Assembly: GCA_963920705.1 (NCBI GenBank)
Contig: OY987232.1
Location: 13,703,726-13,767,725, forward strand
Direction of reading: 5' to 3'
Source of the DNA: Odiellus spinosus
Taxonomy: Eukaryota > Arthropoda > Arachnida > Opiliones > Phalangiidae
Length of the DNA: 64,000 nucleotides
The notes beneath the pieces are model-generated. The model was not told the DNA's origin, ran no database searches, and worked only from the letters and a program-made list of their open reading frames with translations. The stretch's first letter is position 1. The number at the start of each line of letters is the position of its first letter. A program made the position numbers and the translations under genes. Below, in pieces: positions 51,837 through 61,564 of this stretch.

Positions 51837-53690
51837 ATGGATGAGATGGACCTTAGCATGACTTGTGTGAAAGAGGAACCGGTTGCCCTTCTCGACTCAA
51901 ATTATACAGAACCGAACAATATATTACCTGTCGTTGTAGACGTCACTGAATCAAGCTACATTATCCCAGATGACTTATGTTTTGTGGAAACAGACAACGC
52001 AACTTCGGAATCTGTTTTAGTCGAAAATGTGAAACAAGAAGATGATAATCCAAAAATCGTGAGCAATGTGAGAAATTTAAAAAATGTGAAGAATGCCAAG
52101 AATGTGATTAATGTGAAGAATGTTAAGAGTAAGAAAAGTTCTAAACAAAATATAAAAAAGACTGGAAAAAAGTCTAGAATGTTTAAATGTACTACATGCA
52201 AGTATTCTACTCAGTATTTAAGAAACTTTCGACGACACGAAAAAATCCATTCAGGCATTGAAAAGCCATTTTCATGCGAACTCTGCGCGAAATCCTTCAT
52301 AAACGAAAAAGTTTTAGAAAAACATATGGTTGCGCATTTAAAAGATAGGCCTTTTAAATGCGAGCAATGTTCTGGATCCTACAAAACGAAAGAGCACTTA
52401 TTGATTCACGAGCGTAATGTTCACGTTGATGGCAGGCCTTTTAAATGTACTCAGTGTGACAAGTGTTACAAGACTAGCGCTAGAATGAAATTCCACCTAA
52501 AGGCGGTGCACACTACCGCTAAGGTTCAATGTGAAATCTGCGGAGATGTTTGCAAAACTAAATATAGTCTAGCCGTACATAAAAAAACTGTACATTCCTC
52601 GGAAAAGCCATTCAAATGTGATTATTGCGATTTTTCGTCGAAGAAAAAATGGACTCTTAAAAATCATTTATCACGTCATGGTACGGTGAAAGAATTTACG
52701 TGCGACCAATGCCCCTATTCCACTTTCACAAAGTTTGAGCTAATCAGACACCAAAAATCACGTCACGAAGGTGACGAAAGTACGAAGAGAAAGCCTGGTC
52801 GTCCGAGTTCTAACGGGGAAACGCCAGGATTACAGAGTAAGCCAACTACTCGCATCTGGCAGAATTTACGCAAGTTTAAGTGTGGTCAGTGCGATTACGC
52901 GGCACCCGTTAACGGTATGTTGAAAGTCCACATGCAAGTACATTCTAATCTACGACCCTTTTTATGCGATCAATGCGCTAAACCTTTTAAAACCAAACAT
53001 TGTTTAAATATACATATGAAAGTAAAACATACGGAAGAAAGGCCTCATAAATGTGATCAGTGTCCCATGGCTTTCAAAACTACAAGCTCTTTAACGTATC
53101 ATAGGATTTTAAAACATACCAGTGAAAGACCTCATACCTGTGATATTTGTACCAACACGTTTAAAACCAAAGGCCTATTGAATATGCACATTAAAAACGT
53201 GCATCCTGATGGTAAACCGTTCAAATGTGATAAATGCGAAAGCGCTTTTAAGGCCAAGTTTTCTTTAAATTTCCATAATCGAACGGTACATTGTTACGCT
53301 AGACCTTATCCTTGTGATCAATGCGAAGGCTCTTTCAAATCAAAAAACAGCCTACGTGCGCATAAGATTCAAATACATTCGACGGAAGTACCTTTTCAAT
53401 GCGAACATTGCGACTACTCCACGAAGAAAAAGTGGAGCTTTAAAAACCATATGTATCGTCATACGGGGCAAAGACCGTTTAAGTGTGACGAATGCAATTA
53501 TTCCGCTATTGAAAAGGCTACCTTAAAAAGACACAAATTAAAGTGGCATAATGACGATCAGCCATCAGAACCATACGCTTCTGAAGATTCCAACACGGAT
53601 GTAGATGAGACCATATACGCTTGTGATCATTGCGACCTTTCTTTTGGCGATGATTCGGAACTGAACTCGCATAAATCACTTCACAGCTAG
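51837..53690 (+). CDS. C2H2 zinc-finger protein, sixteen fingers in two blocks (ZNF2)
   Basis: Probable nuclear DNA-binding regulator, 617 residues in one exon from ATG at 51837 (context CCAAAAATGG) to TAG. The N-terminus is acidic, followed by a Lys/Asn/Val-rich stretch (NVKN repeats, then KSKKSSK). Block 1 has seven fingers, from FKCTTCKYST to FTCDQCPYST. A linker contains KRKPGRPSS, an AT-hook-like motif. Block 2 has nine fingers, from FKCGQCDYAA through FQCEHCDYSTKKKWSFKNH and FKCDECNYSA to a separate last finger, YACDHCDLSF. The near-final fingers of both blocks share CD(Y/F)S(S/T)KKKW, implying internal duplication. It resembles ZNF1, 7.6 kb away on the same strand. A TTTTATTAG acceptor-like site lies about 35 bp upstream. 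Targets are unknown. Confidence 0.9.
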   Translation: MDEMDLSMTCVKEEPVALLDSNYTEPNNILPVVVDVTESSYIIPDDLCFVETDNATSESVLVENVKQEDDNPKIVSNVRNLKNVKNAKNVINVKNVKSKKSSKQNIKKTGKKSRMFKCTTCKYSTQYLRNFRRHEKIHSGIEKPFSCELCAKSFINEKVLEKHMVAHLKDRPFKCEQCSGSYKTKEHLLIHERNVHVDGRPFKCTQCDKCYKTSARMKFHLKAVHTTAKVQCEICGDVCKTKYSLAVHKKTVHSSEKPFKCDYCDFSSKKKWTLKNHLSRHGTVKEFTCDQCPYSTFTKFELIRHQKSRHEGDESTKRKPGRPSSNGETPGLQSKPTTRIWQNLRKFKCGQCDYAAPVNGMLKVHMQVHSNLRPFLCDQCAKPFKTKHCLNIHMKVKHTEERPHKCDQCPMAFKTTSSLTYHRILKHTSERPHTCDICTNTFKTKGLLNMHIKNVHPDGKPFKCDKCESAFKAKFSLNFHNRTVHCYARPYPCDQCEGSFKSKNSLRAHKIQIHSTEVPFQCEHCDYSTKKKWSFKNHMYRHTGQRPFKCDECNYSAIEKATLKRHKLKWHNDDQPSEPYASEDSNTDVDETIYACDHCDLSFGDDSELNSHKSLHS

Positions 53691-53879
53691 ACTCTAATAG
53701 AACGTAATTCGCTTCAACTGAATTGAAGCTTAGGCAGGTTGATTCATGAAAAGGCTGTCTCAATTTTAAATTTGGGGCCTTAATATAAATTTATATGGTA
53801 ATTTTAAACCATACTAAATGCTACACATCATAAGTTAAGATTTCTGTTATATTATGACACATTTTGACTGCCTATCTAA

Positions 53880-53893
53880 CCCCAGTAGCAAAG
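53880..53893 (+). repeat. Left terminal inverted repeat of the transposon
   Basis: CCCCAGTAGCAAAG, followed after two bases by CAGTCGGCCCGACTG and further GTCGG motifs at 53923 and 53948, plus several CCGAC copies up to 54100. Confidence 0.6.
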
Positions 53894-54663
53894 AACAGTC
53901 GGCCCGACTGTATATATTTTGGGTCGGCCCTACTGTCCATCGAAAAAGTCGGGCCGACGGGTACCATGTCCAAGCCCCTGCCCTGTTTATTCATTACCGA
54001 AAATGAAGTTCCCTTTACCACTTGCCGACCTATAAATGACTACTTAAAATACAGTCGGTGCCAGGTCGTTTTTAAGCTTCTGGACTGCTCCCCGACCTTA
54101 AAATGACCAATTATTTTACTAGTGTTTTTGCGGTAGGTAGATAGGCTAGTTTTAGCATAACAACACCCTCTCCAGACTAGTAATTTTACCCTCTATTACT
54201 TAGTTGGTTACAGTTCGTTTGGGTTTATATACAACCCTTTTTGCACTAGCATTTTAACAGGATTTTTGGGGTTTATAAACAGCCCATATTCTTCCAACCC
54301 AACCATATTTTTATTGGTAGTTTTAATACTCATTTGGCAGTCGGTAAACAAGCAATGTTGCCAAAATGTTCCCATTATTAGCTAGTTCATTAGGTGGGTA
54401 AATAACAGAAACAGCTGGTAAACTTTATACCTGATAGCCAGCTGTGGCCTCCAATAATCCTGAAAGAAAAGTCACCCTTTGCTATTTATAATAGGTAAAT
54501 ATATATAATGGCTTGCTCCACTTGTTTCTATGGCGTCACCTGCCTTCTACTACTAGTGACGATTTCGCTAAACTCAACAAGTTGACCAAGCCAAAAAAGC
54601 ATTTTATATATTCACCAATTGAATCAATTCGACAATAATAAAAATTAAAAGATGAAAAATTCA

Positions 54664-54669
54664 TTTATT
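54664..54669 (-). terminator. Polyadenylation signal of the second transposon gene
   Basis: AATAAA on the minus strand, about 23 bp after the TGA stop of the DUF4806-like gene. Confidence 0.6.
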
Positions 54670-54691
54670 TTTGTAAAAAAAAACACGCTTT

Positions 54692-57523
54692 TCATTGCTG
54701 TTGTTTATTTTCGCGTAGTTTGCGCCCCCCATTCTGGTCTGCCTTGTGCTTAACAAACGCTTTCATGACTTTTTCCATTTCAAAATCGGTCGCTTGCGTA
54801 TGCTTTGGCTGTCCTCTTACAGCACCTTTAAGGAGTAAAATACAATTATAAATATAAAAGTTTAAATTTACTGCTAACGATCATGATTAAATTTTTACTT
54901 TTAATGACATTAATCAAAGTCAATTTTCTCAAAGATTCTTTCCCGTTAGCTCCAATCCAATTAAACTGGTCAATGAGTGGCTTTGGTATGACCTCATATA
55001 ATATCCGTCGAGTTGTATTTTTGACATTGTTGCCACCCCATGATGACAATTTTCTGATCTGTGAAAAAATTATTTTATTAGAATTTTATGCAAATACCAA
55101 ACTAGAACAAATGAAATCAGCCTACCATTTGTTTACTAAATTCCTTGTCACTCATACGGTCTTCCAAGTCTTTAAGTTGAGCAAGAGTTTTTAGTGGGAA
55201 TTGAATATCACACATTTCATCATTTTCAAAGGTTTCCTTTTCGAGCAAAACGGAGGAAATATGTCGTACAGAAGTTGAAATATTAGCAACTTGCTGTTTA
55301 AGATCATTTAAAGTATACAGAACTTGTTTCTGGAATTCTATGATTTTCATAAAAAATTTCCATTATTTACTGTTTAACACGTAATTTGCAATGTAACAGA
55401 AAAAGCTAGGCTTACTTTGCTCAGAAATAACCTTATCCGATTTTGAAGTAGAAAATGTATTTCCATTTTTCGAAGAAGATTGTTTTTGTTGGAAGGACCT
55501 TTTACTTTTCAAAAATCTGAAATTTTCTTCATCTTCGCTATCACTATGACTTTGATTGGAAATATCCCTCATACTCAGTTTATTAGTACCTTAAGAGTAA
55601 CATAAATTTAGATATTAAATTATTTCCTAGAAGGACTTTATTTTTACTGTTATCATAAGTATATATTATACGTATGTCCACTTCCGTTGTCAGTCCATAT
55701 CTCATTGTTTAGTTTTTTATGTGGCCTCACCTGGACTTTGCGGAAATCTATACGTTGTTTCACACATACTTGTGATACATACTTATTGATCGTACATTAT
55801 AAACTTATGCTTTCATTAAATTTATATTAATTTTACTTACTGCAATTGCGATGCTTTGAGCTTCCCAAATCAGTTTCAGTATCGCTACTTTCTGTACTAT
55901 TGTTTGTGAAAGTTTTGCTAGTTTCTGTCAGTTTTTTATATGTTGGACTTTTCTTCCTATGTTTTGGGGTACTCTCTCCTCGCTTTTCCTTGTCGTTATC
56001 CCTTTTTCTTGATCTTGAGTCATGTCGCTTATCATTTTCAGGTTGTTTTCTTTTAAAACAGAACGTAGGAGTCTTATTTGATGATGTTGAAGCAGCGTCC
56101 CCTCCAAATTGTTCCAAGCATTTGACACTGGGTTTTCCTGCATGATAAATAACATAAATAATTAATTGGAATAATAGCCCGTTGATTTATATTTTGGTAA
56201 AGTCATTACGTTCATCAAAAAACAATTTACAAATTTTTATTAAACTAGAAATAAATTTTTAACTTAACTTACTCGAAAAGTAGGCTTCGCTGGGATTCAC
56301 CGGGGATTTACATTTTTTTATTAGATGCTCCGAACAATAAGCGATCTCATTGTGCCGAGTAAAGAGGCGCGCTGATTACATGGAGCATCTATTACAAAAT
56401 TTTTTAAATCCCCCGTGAATCCACACTTTTCAAGTAAAATAAAAATAGATTTCTAATTTAATTTTATTTTGTATATTTTTTTAATAATGAAATAGGCCTA
56501 TTAAAGTTTAAGGAATCGATAAAAACACCAGTTGTCAGACTTCATTCTACCTTTAAAAGGAATGTTATTCCTAAACCAAATAGACAATACAATTCCTTCA
56601 AGTCAGTCCAAATGAGGTATTTATCACTCATTATAATGTTTAAACCGTAGAATGTTGAAAAAGGATTTATAAGCTCCCAAATTTTACCTTTTGTAGGAAT
56701 GTCATTAACAGTAGCTTGTTTGGTAAAGTCATCCACAGGAAGTATTTCTTCGTCAAATGAATTTTCTTTGTTATGTACATCAGAAAAATTCTTGCAATTA
56801 TCTTTTAGAAAATCTTCAATATGTTCATTGTGATGTGAATCAATTAATTCGATATTTCCGCCTTCAGCCTCAACTGTGTTATCGTCTAAAAATATATTCT
56901 ATTAAAACCACTTTGTAAAGTAGGCTTAAATTTAATGAGCTTACCATTAAGCACAAGTACAGGAAACATAGGTACAGCTGGCAGTTCATATTCAGGTTTA
57001 TTTTTTCGCCCACTTGTTTTCAAATATTTTTCTGTACCATATAAGTATTCGTCAAGTTGAGAGTCATTATATGGCTTATTTTTGGTTCTACGCTTCTTAT
57101 TGGCCTCTTCATTATCAGTGCTTTTACAAACTTCTATATCCTCGCGGGATCTTTTCGCCTTATCCTGAGCTTTTTCATAATCGTCTGAAATAAATTATAA
57201 ATTAAATTCTTACATTTTACTGCAAAAAGCAATCTACTAGCCAAATAATTACTTGTTGAAAGAAGTACATCACAGTCATACTGTGGCCAAGTATCATCCG
57301 CTGGTATTGAATTTTTCAGAGCTTTGGAGAAAAAAGATGGCCCTCCTTTGTTTGGCAAAAAACATTTTTTTCCGTCTTCTCGCAACCAAATTGAAAGCAC
57401 CACTTCAATTGTATCATCGTCAGTGAAAAAAACAGCGGCATATTTCTGCGAATTCAGAATAAAATCATTAGGCAAGCGCCCCATCAAAAAGTCCTTCATA
57501 AAATCTATACCAAAACTAGTCAT
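54692..57523 (-). CDS. Transposon second gene, DUF4806-like C-terminus, eight exons
   Basis: Complete 561-residue protein. Exons (minus): 57253-57523, 56945-57184, 56688-56885, 55841-56137, 55416-55589, 55126-55337, 54899-55058 and 54692-54825. All borders are GT/AG and the frame holds. The N-terminal part (residues 15-90) has YAAVFFTDDDTIEVV and a tryptophan-containing domain often found in DUF4806 proteins. The middle is charged and Ser/Lys-rich (KKRRTKNK, RSRKRDNDKEKR), probably nuclear and disordered. The end (about 430-515) has FPLKTLAQLKDLEDRM, WGGNN and WIGANGKESLRKL, matching my memory of DUF4806. The start lies 8 bp after the transposase stop. It is probably an accessory protein of the element, but the function is unknown. 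A family D insertion lies in intron 3. Confidence 0.75.
56222..56556. mobile_element. Family D foldback element, copy 5, inside the transposon
   Basis: Arms AAACTAGAAATAAATTTTTA and GTAGGCTTCGCTGGGATTC are mirrored on the right (GTGAATCCACACTTTTC, ATAGGCCTATTAAAG). Central GATGCTCC and GGAGCATC are inverted. It sits between exons 3 and 4 of the second gene and leaves splicing signals intact. Confidence 0.7.
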
Positions 57524-57531
57524 ACCGAAAT

Positions 57532-59643
57532 TTAATGTAACATCGGAATGACGGCCATTCCACCTTTATGTGGTAGGGCAACACACTTTTGGCTAATAAA
57601 TGATAACTCAAAAACACTAATTTTTGAAGCTAAATCTGAAGCCCTAACAATCCCAAGCTGAGATGATTTCATAGGATAATTAAACAAGTCCTTAATTTCT
57701 GTATATTCTTGGCCAAAAAGTAAAATACGTTTGTCCTCGTGTTTAAAAATATTTATAATTTTAACATAATCACCATTTTCTAGTAAGAAAAAACAGTCAC
57801 TAGGGCAGGTAGACACTATGAATCTCTCACACTTAATTTTTTTGAATGATTTGCCATTTTTAGGAAGATTTCTGCGGTGATTGGAGTTGTAATCAAAGTC
57901 ATAGGGGCTTATAAATTGTACTTCATTTTTTGATAATAATAAGGTTAGGTCAAAATTTTCTTTCTCGCTTAATCGTTTGCAAATTTGTTGCAAGGGCTTA
58001 TTTGGAGTCCTTAATTCTCTCTTGATAAAATGAAGTTCGTTTTCAAAGGAAAAGGCACTAAATCCATCAAGAGCCCCGTATTTTAAAACGTCCAAATATA
58101 AATGTAATAAACTATGCACGTTCATAACTACAAATTTTTCACCATATAATTTGGGTATTTCATCCACAAAAATTTTAATTAGATGCGACGCATAACCAGA
58201 ATGTGTTTTGCAGAGTTTGGGACTAGAAAAAATATAAATGGCGCAATGAAACAACCTAAAGTGCTTAAGAACATTTACCCCAAGAACCCCAATCAACACA
58301 ATAGGACTAGTATATAATAAAAACTGCCTTAATTCAGTCCCTTTCCATTTATCAATGTGTTTAAGAGCTCTTGGTTTTCGCGCAAAATCACTTGGGATAT
58401 AAAATCTGGCATTTTTAAGCCTTTCTGATATTGTAGAAATATTTTTCTGACCCAAACGAACAGAAAAAGGTCCTTGTCTCATCCAAAAATATGCTAATCT
58501 GCGCATAACTCCTAAACATACGAGATGCAAATAGTCATATGGGAACTGGCTAACCATCCCAATGTTTAGTTCGACTAACGGACTATGTTCTCCTATAGAG
58601 TGATGATCGTCGTCTAACTTATCGAGAAAAGACTTGTCAGTTCGCCTTTCCGAATCTAAGCCTATGAAAACCATACGATTTTCTCTATACTCTCCTTCAA
58701 TAACGCATTTGTCACAGGAACTATATCCCGTGTGCCCTTTCGTACACTTAATAAATGCTTTTGCAGGGGTGTCTAAAATAAAGGGCCCTTTTAAGTTCAC
58801 GGTATATATTTTTCCATCAAGAGGAAATCCGTTCCGTTCTAAATCTTGGAGCTCGTTTATAAAATCCCCAAGATAATCTTTCAAGGGATATGGTTTGGTT
58901 TCCCCACAAAATAAGGCAACCATAAAGGGCTTTCCCACTAGCCCTTGATCAAAATTAAAAACTGAGACCAAAATTGGCCAAAATTCTCTATTAGCACTTT
59001 TTGATATCGGAACTCCATCAATATTAACCGCTAATGATATTTCCGGTTCGTAAGGGTAATTGCATATGAGAAATTTAGAAAGACCATTTTTTATTCCATA
59101 ATAAACATATTCTCCTGACCCAAAGGTTTTAACTTGAGAAACTGCACTCTTAGTCTTTAAAACTGTTCGACTGTCTTTAGCCACTTCGAAACCATTTTTA
59201 CGTAACAAAGCTAGCAAATCATTCAAAGCAACATGGGTAATGCGATTTTTCAATGCCCAAAGTGCCAATTCGGATTGAAAATCTAGTGATTGTGTTTTAA
59301 ATTCATCTCTTTTACTACTCCCTAAATTTTCATAATTGAATTGAAAGTTATCGTTATCCAGTTCAGATTCTATGTTATCGTTATTTTGTTGAGATTCTAA
59401 GTTATCGTAATCTAGTTCAGATTCTATTTCATTATTATAAAGATCAAATTGTTCTGATATTTCAGTATCACTAGACACTATCTCCAGATTTGGACAGATT
59501 TCATAATTAAGCCCATCGCTATCTATATTTCTATCATTCTCTGCCTGGCTAGATAAATTAGAATCAGTGTTATCATTATCAAGCAGTTGCTCATACAGTT
59601 GTTTGTTAATTCTATTTCGTTGCCTCTTTGAAATTGAATCCAT
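57532..59643 (-). CDS. CACTA-like (tnp2 family) transposase
   Basis: Intact 703-residue ORF from ATG at 59643 to TAA at 57532, predicted to cut and join transposon ends in the nucleus. Residues 1-115 are acidic and Asn/Asp-rich. A helical segment, HVALNDLLALLRKNG, is at 137-151. The core begins with VNIDGVPI (Asp209), then FWPILVSVFN, then a long G..P..L..F..EL pattern and DTPAKAFIKC (Asp291), with Cys300, Cys310 and Cys313 as a likely zinc site. YLHLVCLGV, HSLLHLYLDV and FSAFSFENELHF follow and would supply further conserved acidic and His residues. These match the tnp2/Transposase_21 layout of CACTA elements as I know it. The sequence TCTTACTAG, 8 bp before the ATG, looks like an acceptor, so a 5' untranslated exon is likely, perhaps ending at the donor at 60653. 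Confidence 0.8.
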   Translation of the reverse strand: MDSISKRQRNRINKQLYEQLLDNDNTDSNLSSQAENDRNIDSDGLNYEICPNLEIVSSDTEISEQFDLYNNEIESELDYDNLESQQNNDNIESELDNDNFQFNYENLGSSKRDEFKTQSLDFQSELALWALKNRITHVALNDLLALLRKNGFEVAKDSRTVLKTKSAVSQVKTFGSGEYVYYGIKNGLSKFLICNYPYEPEISLAVNIDGVPISKSANREFWPILVSVFNFDQGLVGKPFMVALFCGETKPYPLKDYLGDFINELQDLERNGFPLDGKIYTVNLKGPFILDTPAKAFIKCTKGHTGYSSCDKCVIEGEYRENRMVFIGLDSERRTDKSFLDKLDDDHHSIGEHSPLVELNIGMVSQFPYDYLHLVCLGVMRRLAYFWMRQGPFSVRLGQKNISTISERLKNARFYIPSDFARKPRALKHIDKWKGTELRQFLLYTSPIVLIGVLGVNVLKHFRLFHCAIYIFSSPKLCKTHSGYASHLIKIFVDEIPKLYGEKFVVMNVHSLLHLYLDVLKYGALDGFSAFSFENELHFIKRELRTPNKPLQQICKRLSEKENFDLTLLLSKNEVQFISPYDFDYNSNHRRNLPKNGKSFKKIKCERFIVSTCPSDCFFLLENGDYVKIINIFKHEDKRILLFGQEYTEIKDLFNYPMKSSQLGIVRASDLASKISVFELSFISQKCVALPHKGGMAVIPMLH

Positions 59644-60652
59644 GTTCAGTCCTAGTAAGACAATGACTATAGGATTAGATTTCTAATAATATTAGAAAAC
59701 GTTCGCATTGTTCACAAAAAATGTTTTGGATTTTCAAGTTTAACTCACTAAAATATGGCTAATTTATAATAAAATCATTGATACCATAAGCAGTTAGAAT
59801 TCGATATTCTGAACCATACAAAAACTCACGCTAACCTAAAATATTTACAAGAAAAAAACAAATATCTGCTAATGTTCTTAGTACATTGAATGCGTGTCAC
59901 GATTTAGTCTTCTAGCTGCTTACGGTATAAATTATTTTATTGTATATTAGCGAAATATGAATGGGCTATATATATAGGGCTTTAGCGACTGCTTTCCTAA
60001 AAATATAATATTCACTTTATCACCTAAACCAGAGAGTGGGAACGTATGGGCATCACCCTCGCGTATGCCTTTCAGTTAGTATACAGTTATTCAAAAACCC
60101 AAAAAAAAAAAAAAAAAATCTCAAATCCCCGCCTCGGCGCCTCGAGAGCAAGGCGACTTCAGACCCGCTCCCCCGAAAAGCAATGTATGTTCAGGCACTT
60201 TTTTCCATATGGCCAAACGTGGGCGTAGTTATACTACATTTTGTACCTCGTAGAAAAAGAAGTAGTCCGGACAAAGTACCTGAGTACAAGTTAAGCCTAT
60301 GCCACCACTAGCTTCTATTATTAATCCAAGGCCTAACACTTAAAGATACTTTTTTTAGAACTCTACGAACTAATTTATTTAAGGTATTTCGAAAACATTG
60401 CGAACGATCTGAGCCACAAAAGATTAAAATTATACAAAAGAAAATACACTTACTTTAAGTGAAGATGAATTCATTCTTAATGATTGTATCCAGTGCAGCC
60501 TCGTACGCCTTACCCAAATTTTTCAATGTTTGGTTAAAGTTTAAAACCACCTGAAGCGCGAGGTACAAATATGTTCGATACGGCTTGACTATTATTAATA
60601 AATCTCGATTAGATTGAGATGTATTTGTAAATATATTAAGATAAAAACTTAC

Positions 60653-60730
60653 CAAAAAAGTCGTATGGGCCAACTATCTAAGTGTATCCGAAGCATAAAA
60701 TGGCGGACTGTATAGCACGGGTGGCTGCTC
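60653..60730 (-). promoter_or_regulatory. Possible 5' untranslated exon of the transposase gene
   Basis: A strong donor, TTTTTTG|GTAAGT, lies at 60652/60653 on the minus strand, and an acceptor lies just before the transposase ATG near 59652. Joining them would give a 1-kb leader intron. Exon start is unknown. This is inference only. Confidence 0.3.
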
Positions 60731-61550
60731 AACAAGTTCAACGATGAAGAAAGGGGGAGAGATTTATTATCTCGTCAAGTGGGGGTATAAAAAAATCTCC
60801 ACGTGGCCGCACCTGGTGGCCGCGAGCATCGAGGAGGAAAAATACCCCCCTCCTTGAACAAATCAACAAACGTGGAAGATAAATACACGGAGAATAAAAG
60901 AGTTGAGTAGCAGCTCCGGCGCAGCTTGTTACGCTTTAGTTTAAAGCTTAGGTTTACCTTCTCGCAATATAAAGAAATTTCGCTCTAGGGTAATGAGCTA
61001 GCCGGAAGCTTGTATTAATTTTTTACGCGAGAGTTTCTACTCCTTCACTTTTATTCTCTATGATAGATATAACTTCCAAAACGAAATCACCCACCGACCT
61101 AATAATTTAAAATAAAAGAATACTACAATCGAATATTGCCGGAAATTTCATTACATACCCAAATTAATTGTCACATAATTAAATGATGTTAATGGATATG
61201 GTGGGTTTACTACGATCAGTTTTGCTATTTCTCGTAAAATAACTATTAAGTGTCATTTAAGTCCCGCCAATAGCAGACGAAAAATAACATCTCTGTCTAA
61301 GCCTTTGTATAAACGAATATAAAATGTGTAATAGTCGGGTTGCACGTAAATATTTTAGGCTGTACAACCACAGTCGGTTAAGAAGTTATTCCCATCTGTC
61401 AACCGGCTGTGACTGCAGTCCCTTTGGACCTACTCTCACCCGACTGTTATGCTCCATGTTATAGCCGGTATTGAGGGTAATTCTGTCCAAGAGCCGACCT
61501 GGACCACCAACCGACTGGTCCGACCTAGCCCCGACCCTTAAACGGACGGC

Positions 61551-61564
61551 CTATGCTACTGGGG
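61551..61564 (-). repeat. Right terminal inverted repeat of the transposon
   Basis: CTATGCTACTGGGG, the inverse of the left end with one difference. Inward lie AACCGACTGGTCCGACC, GAGCCGACC, CACCCGACTG and CACAGTCGG between 61.37 and 61.54 kb. Confidence 0.6.

Larger units (their letters stand above)
53880..61564 (-). mobile_element. Putative autonomous CACTA-like DNA transposon, 7685 bp
   Basis: Left end CCCCAGTAGCAAAG (53880) and right end CTATGCTACTGGGG (finishing at 61564) are inverted over 14 bp with one difference. AA flanks both ends, which would be a 2-bp target duplication. Subterminal regions at both ends (about 53.89-54.10 and 61.37-61.56 kb) are crowded with GTCGG/CCGAC motifs, as is typical of CACTA-type elements, where they bind transposase. 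Inside lie an intact transposase ORF and an intact spliced second gene, both on the minus strand. A family D element was later inserted in an intron. Superfamily is assigned from the transposase; the end sequence is not the classic CACTA. Confidence 0.6.

Noticed and set aside
60455-60673. 72-codon ORF ending LGKAYEAALDTIIKNEF inside the transposon
   Set aside because: It starts with TTG and not ATG. A GT/AG pair inside it keeps the frame, so it may be a leader region, but a separate gene is not supported.
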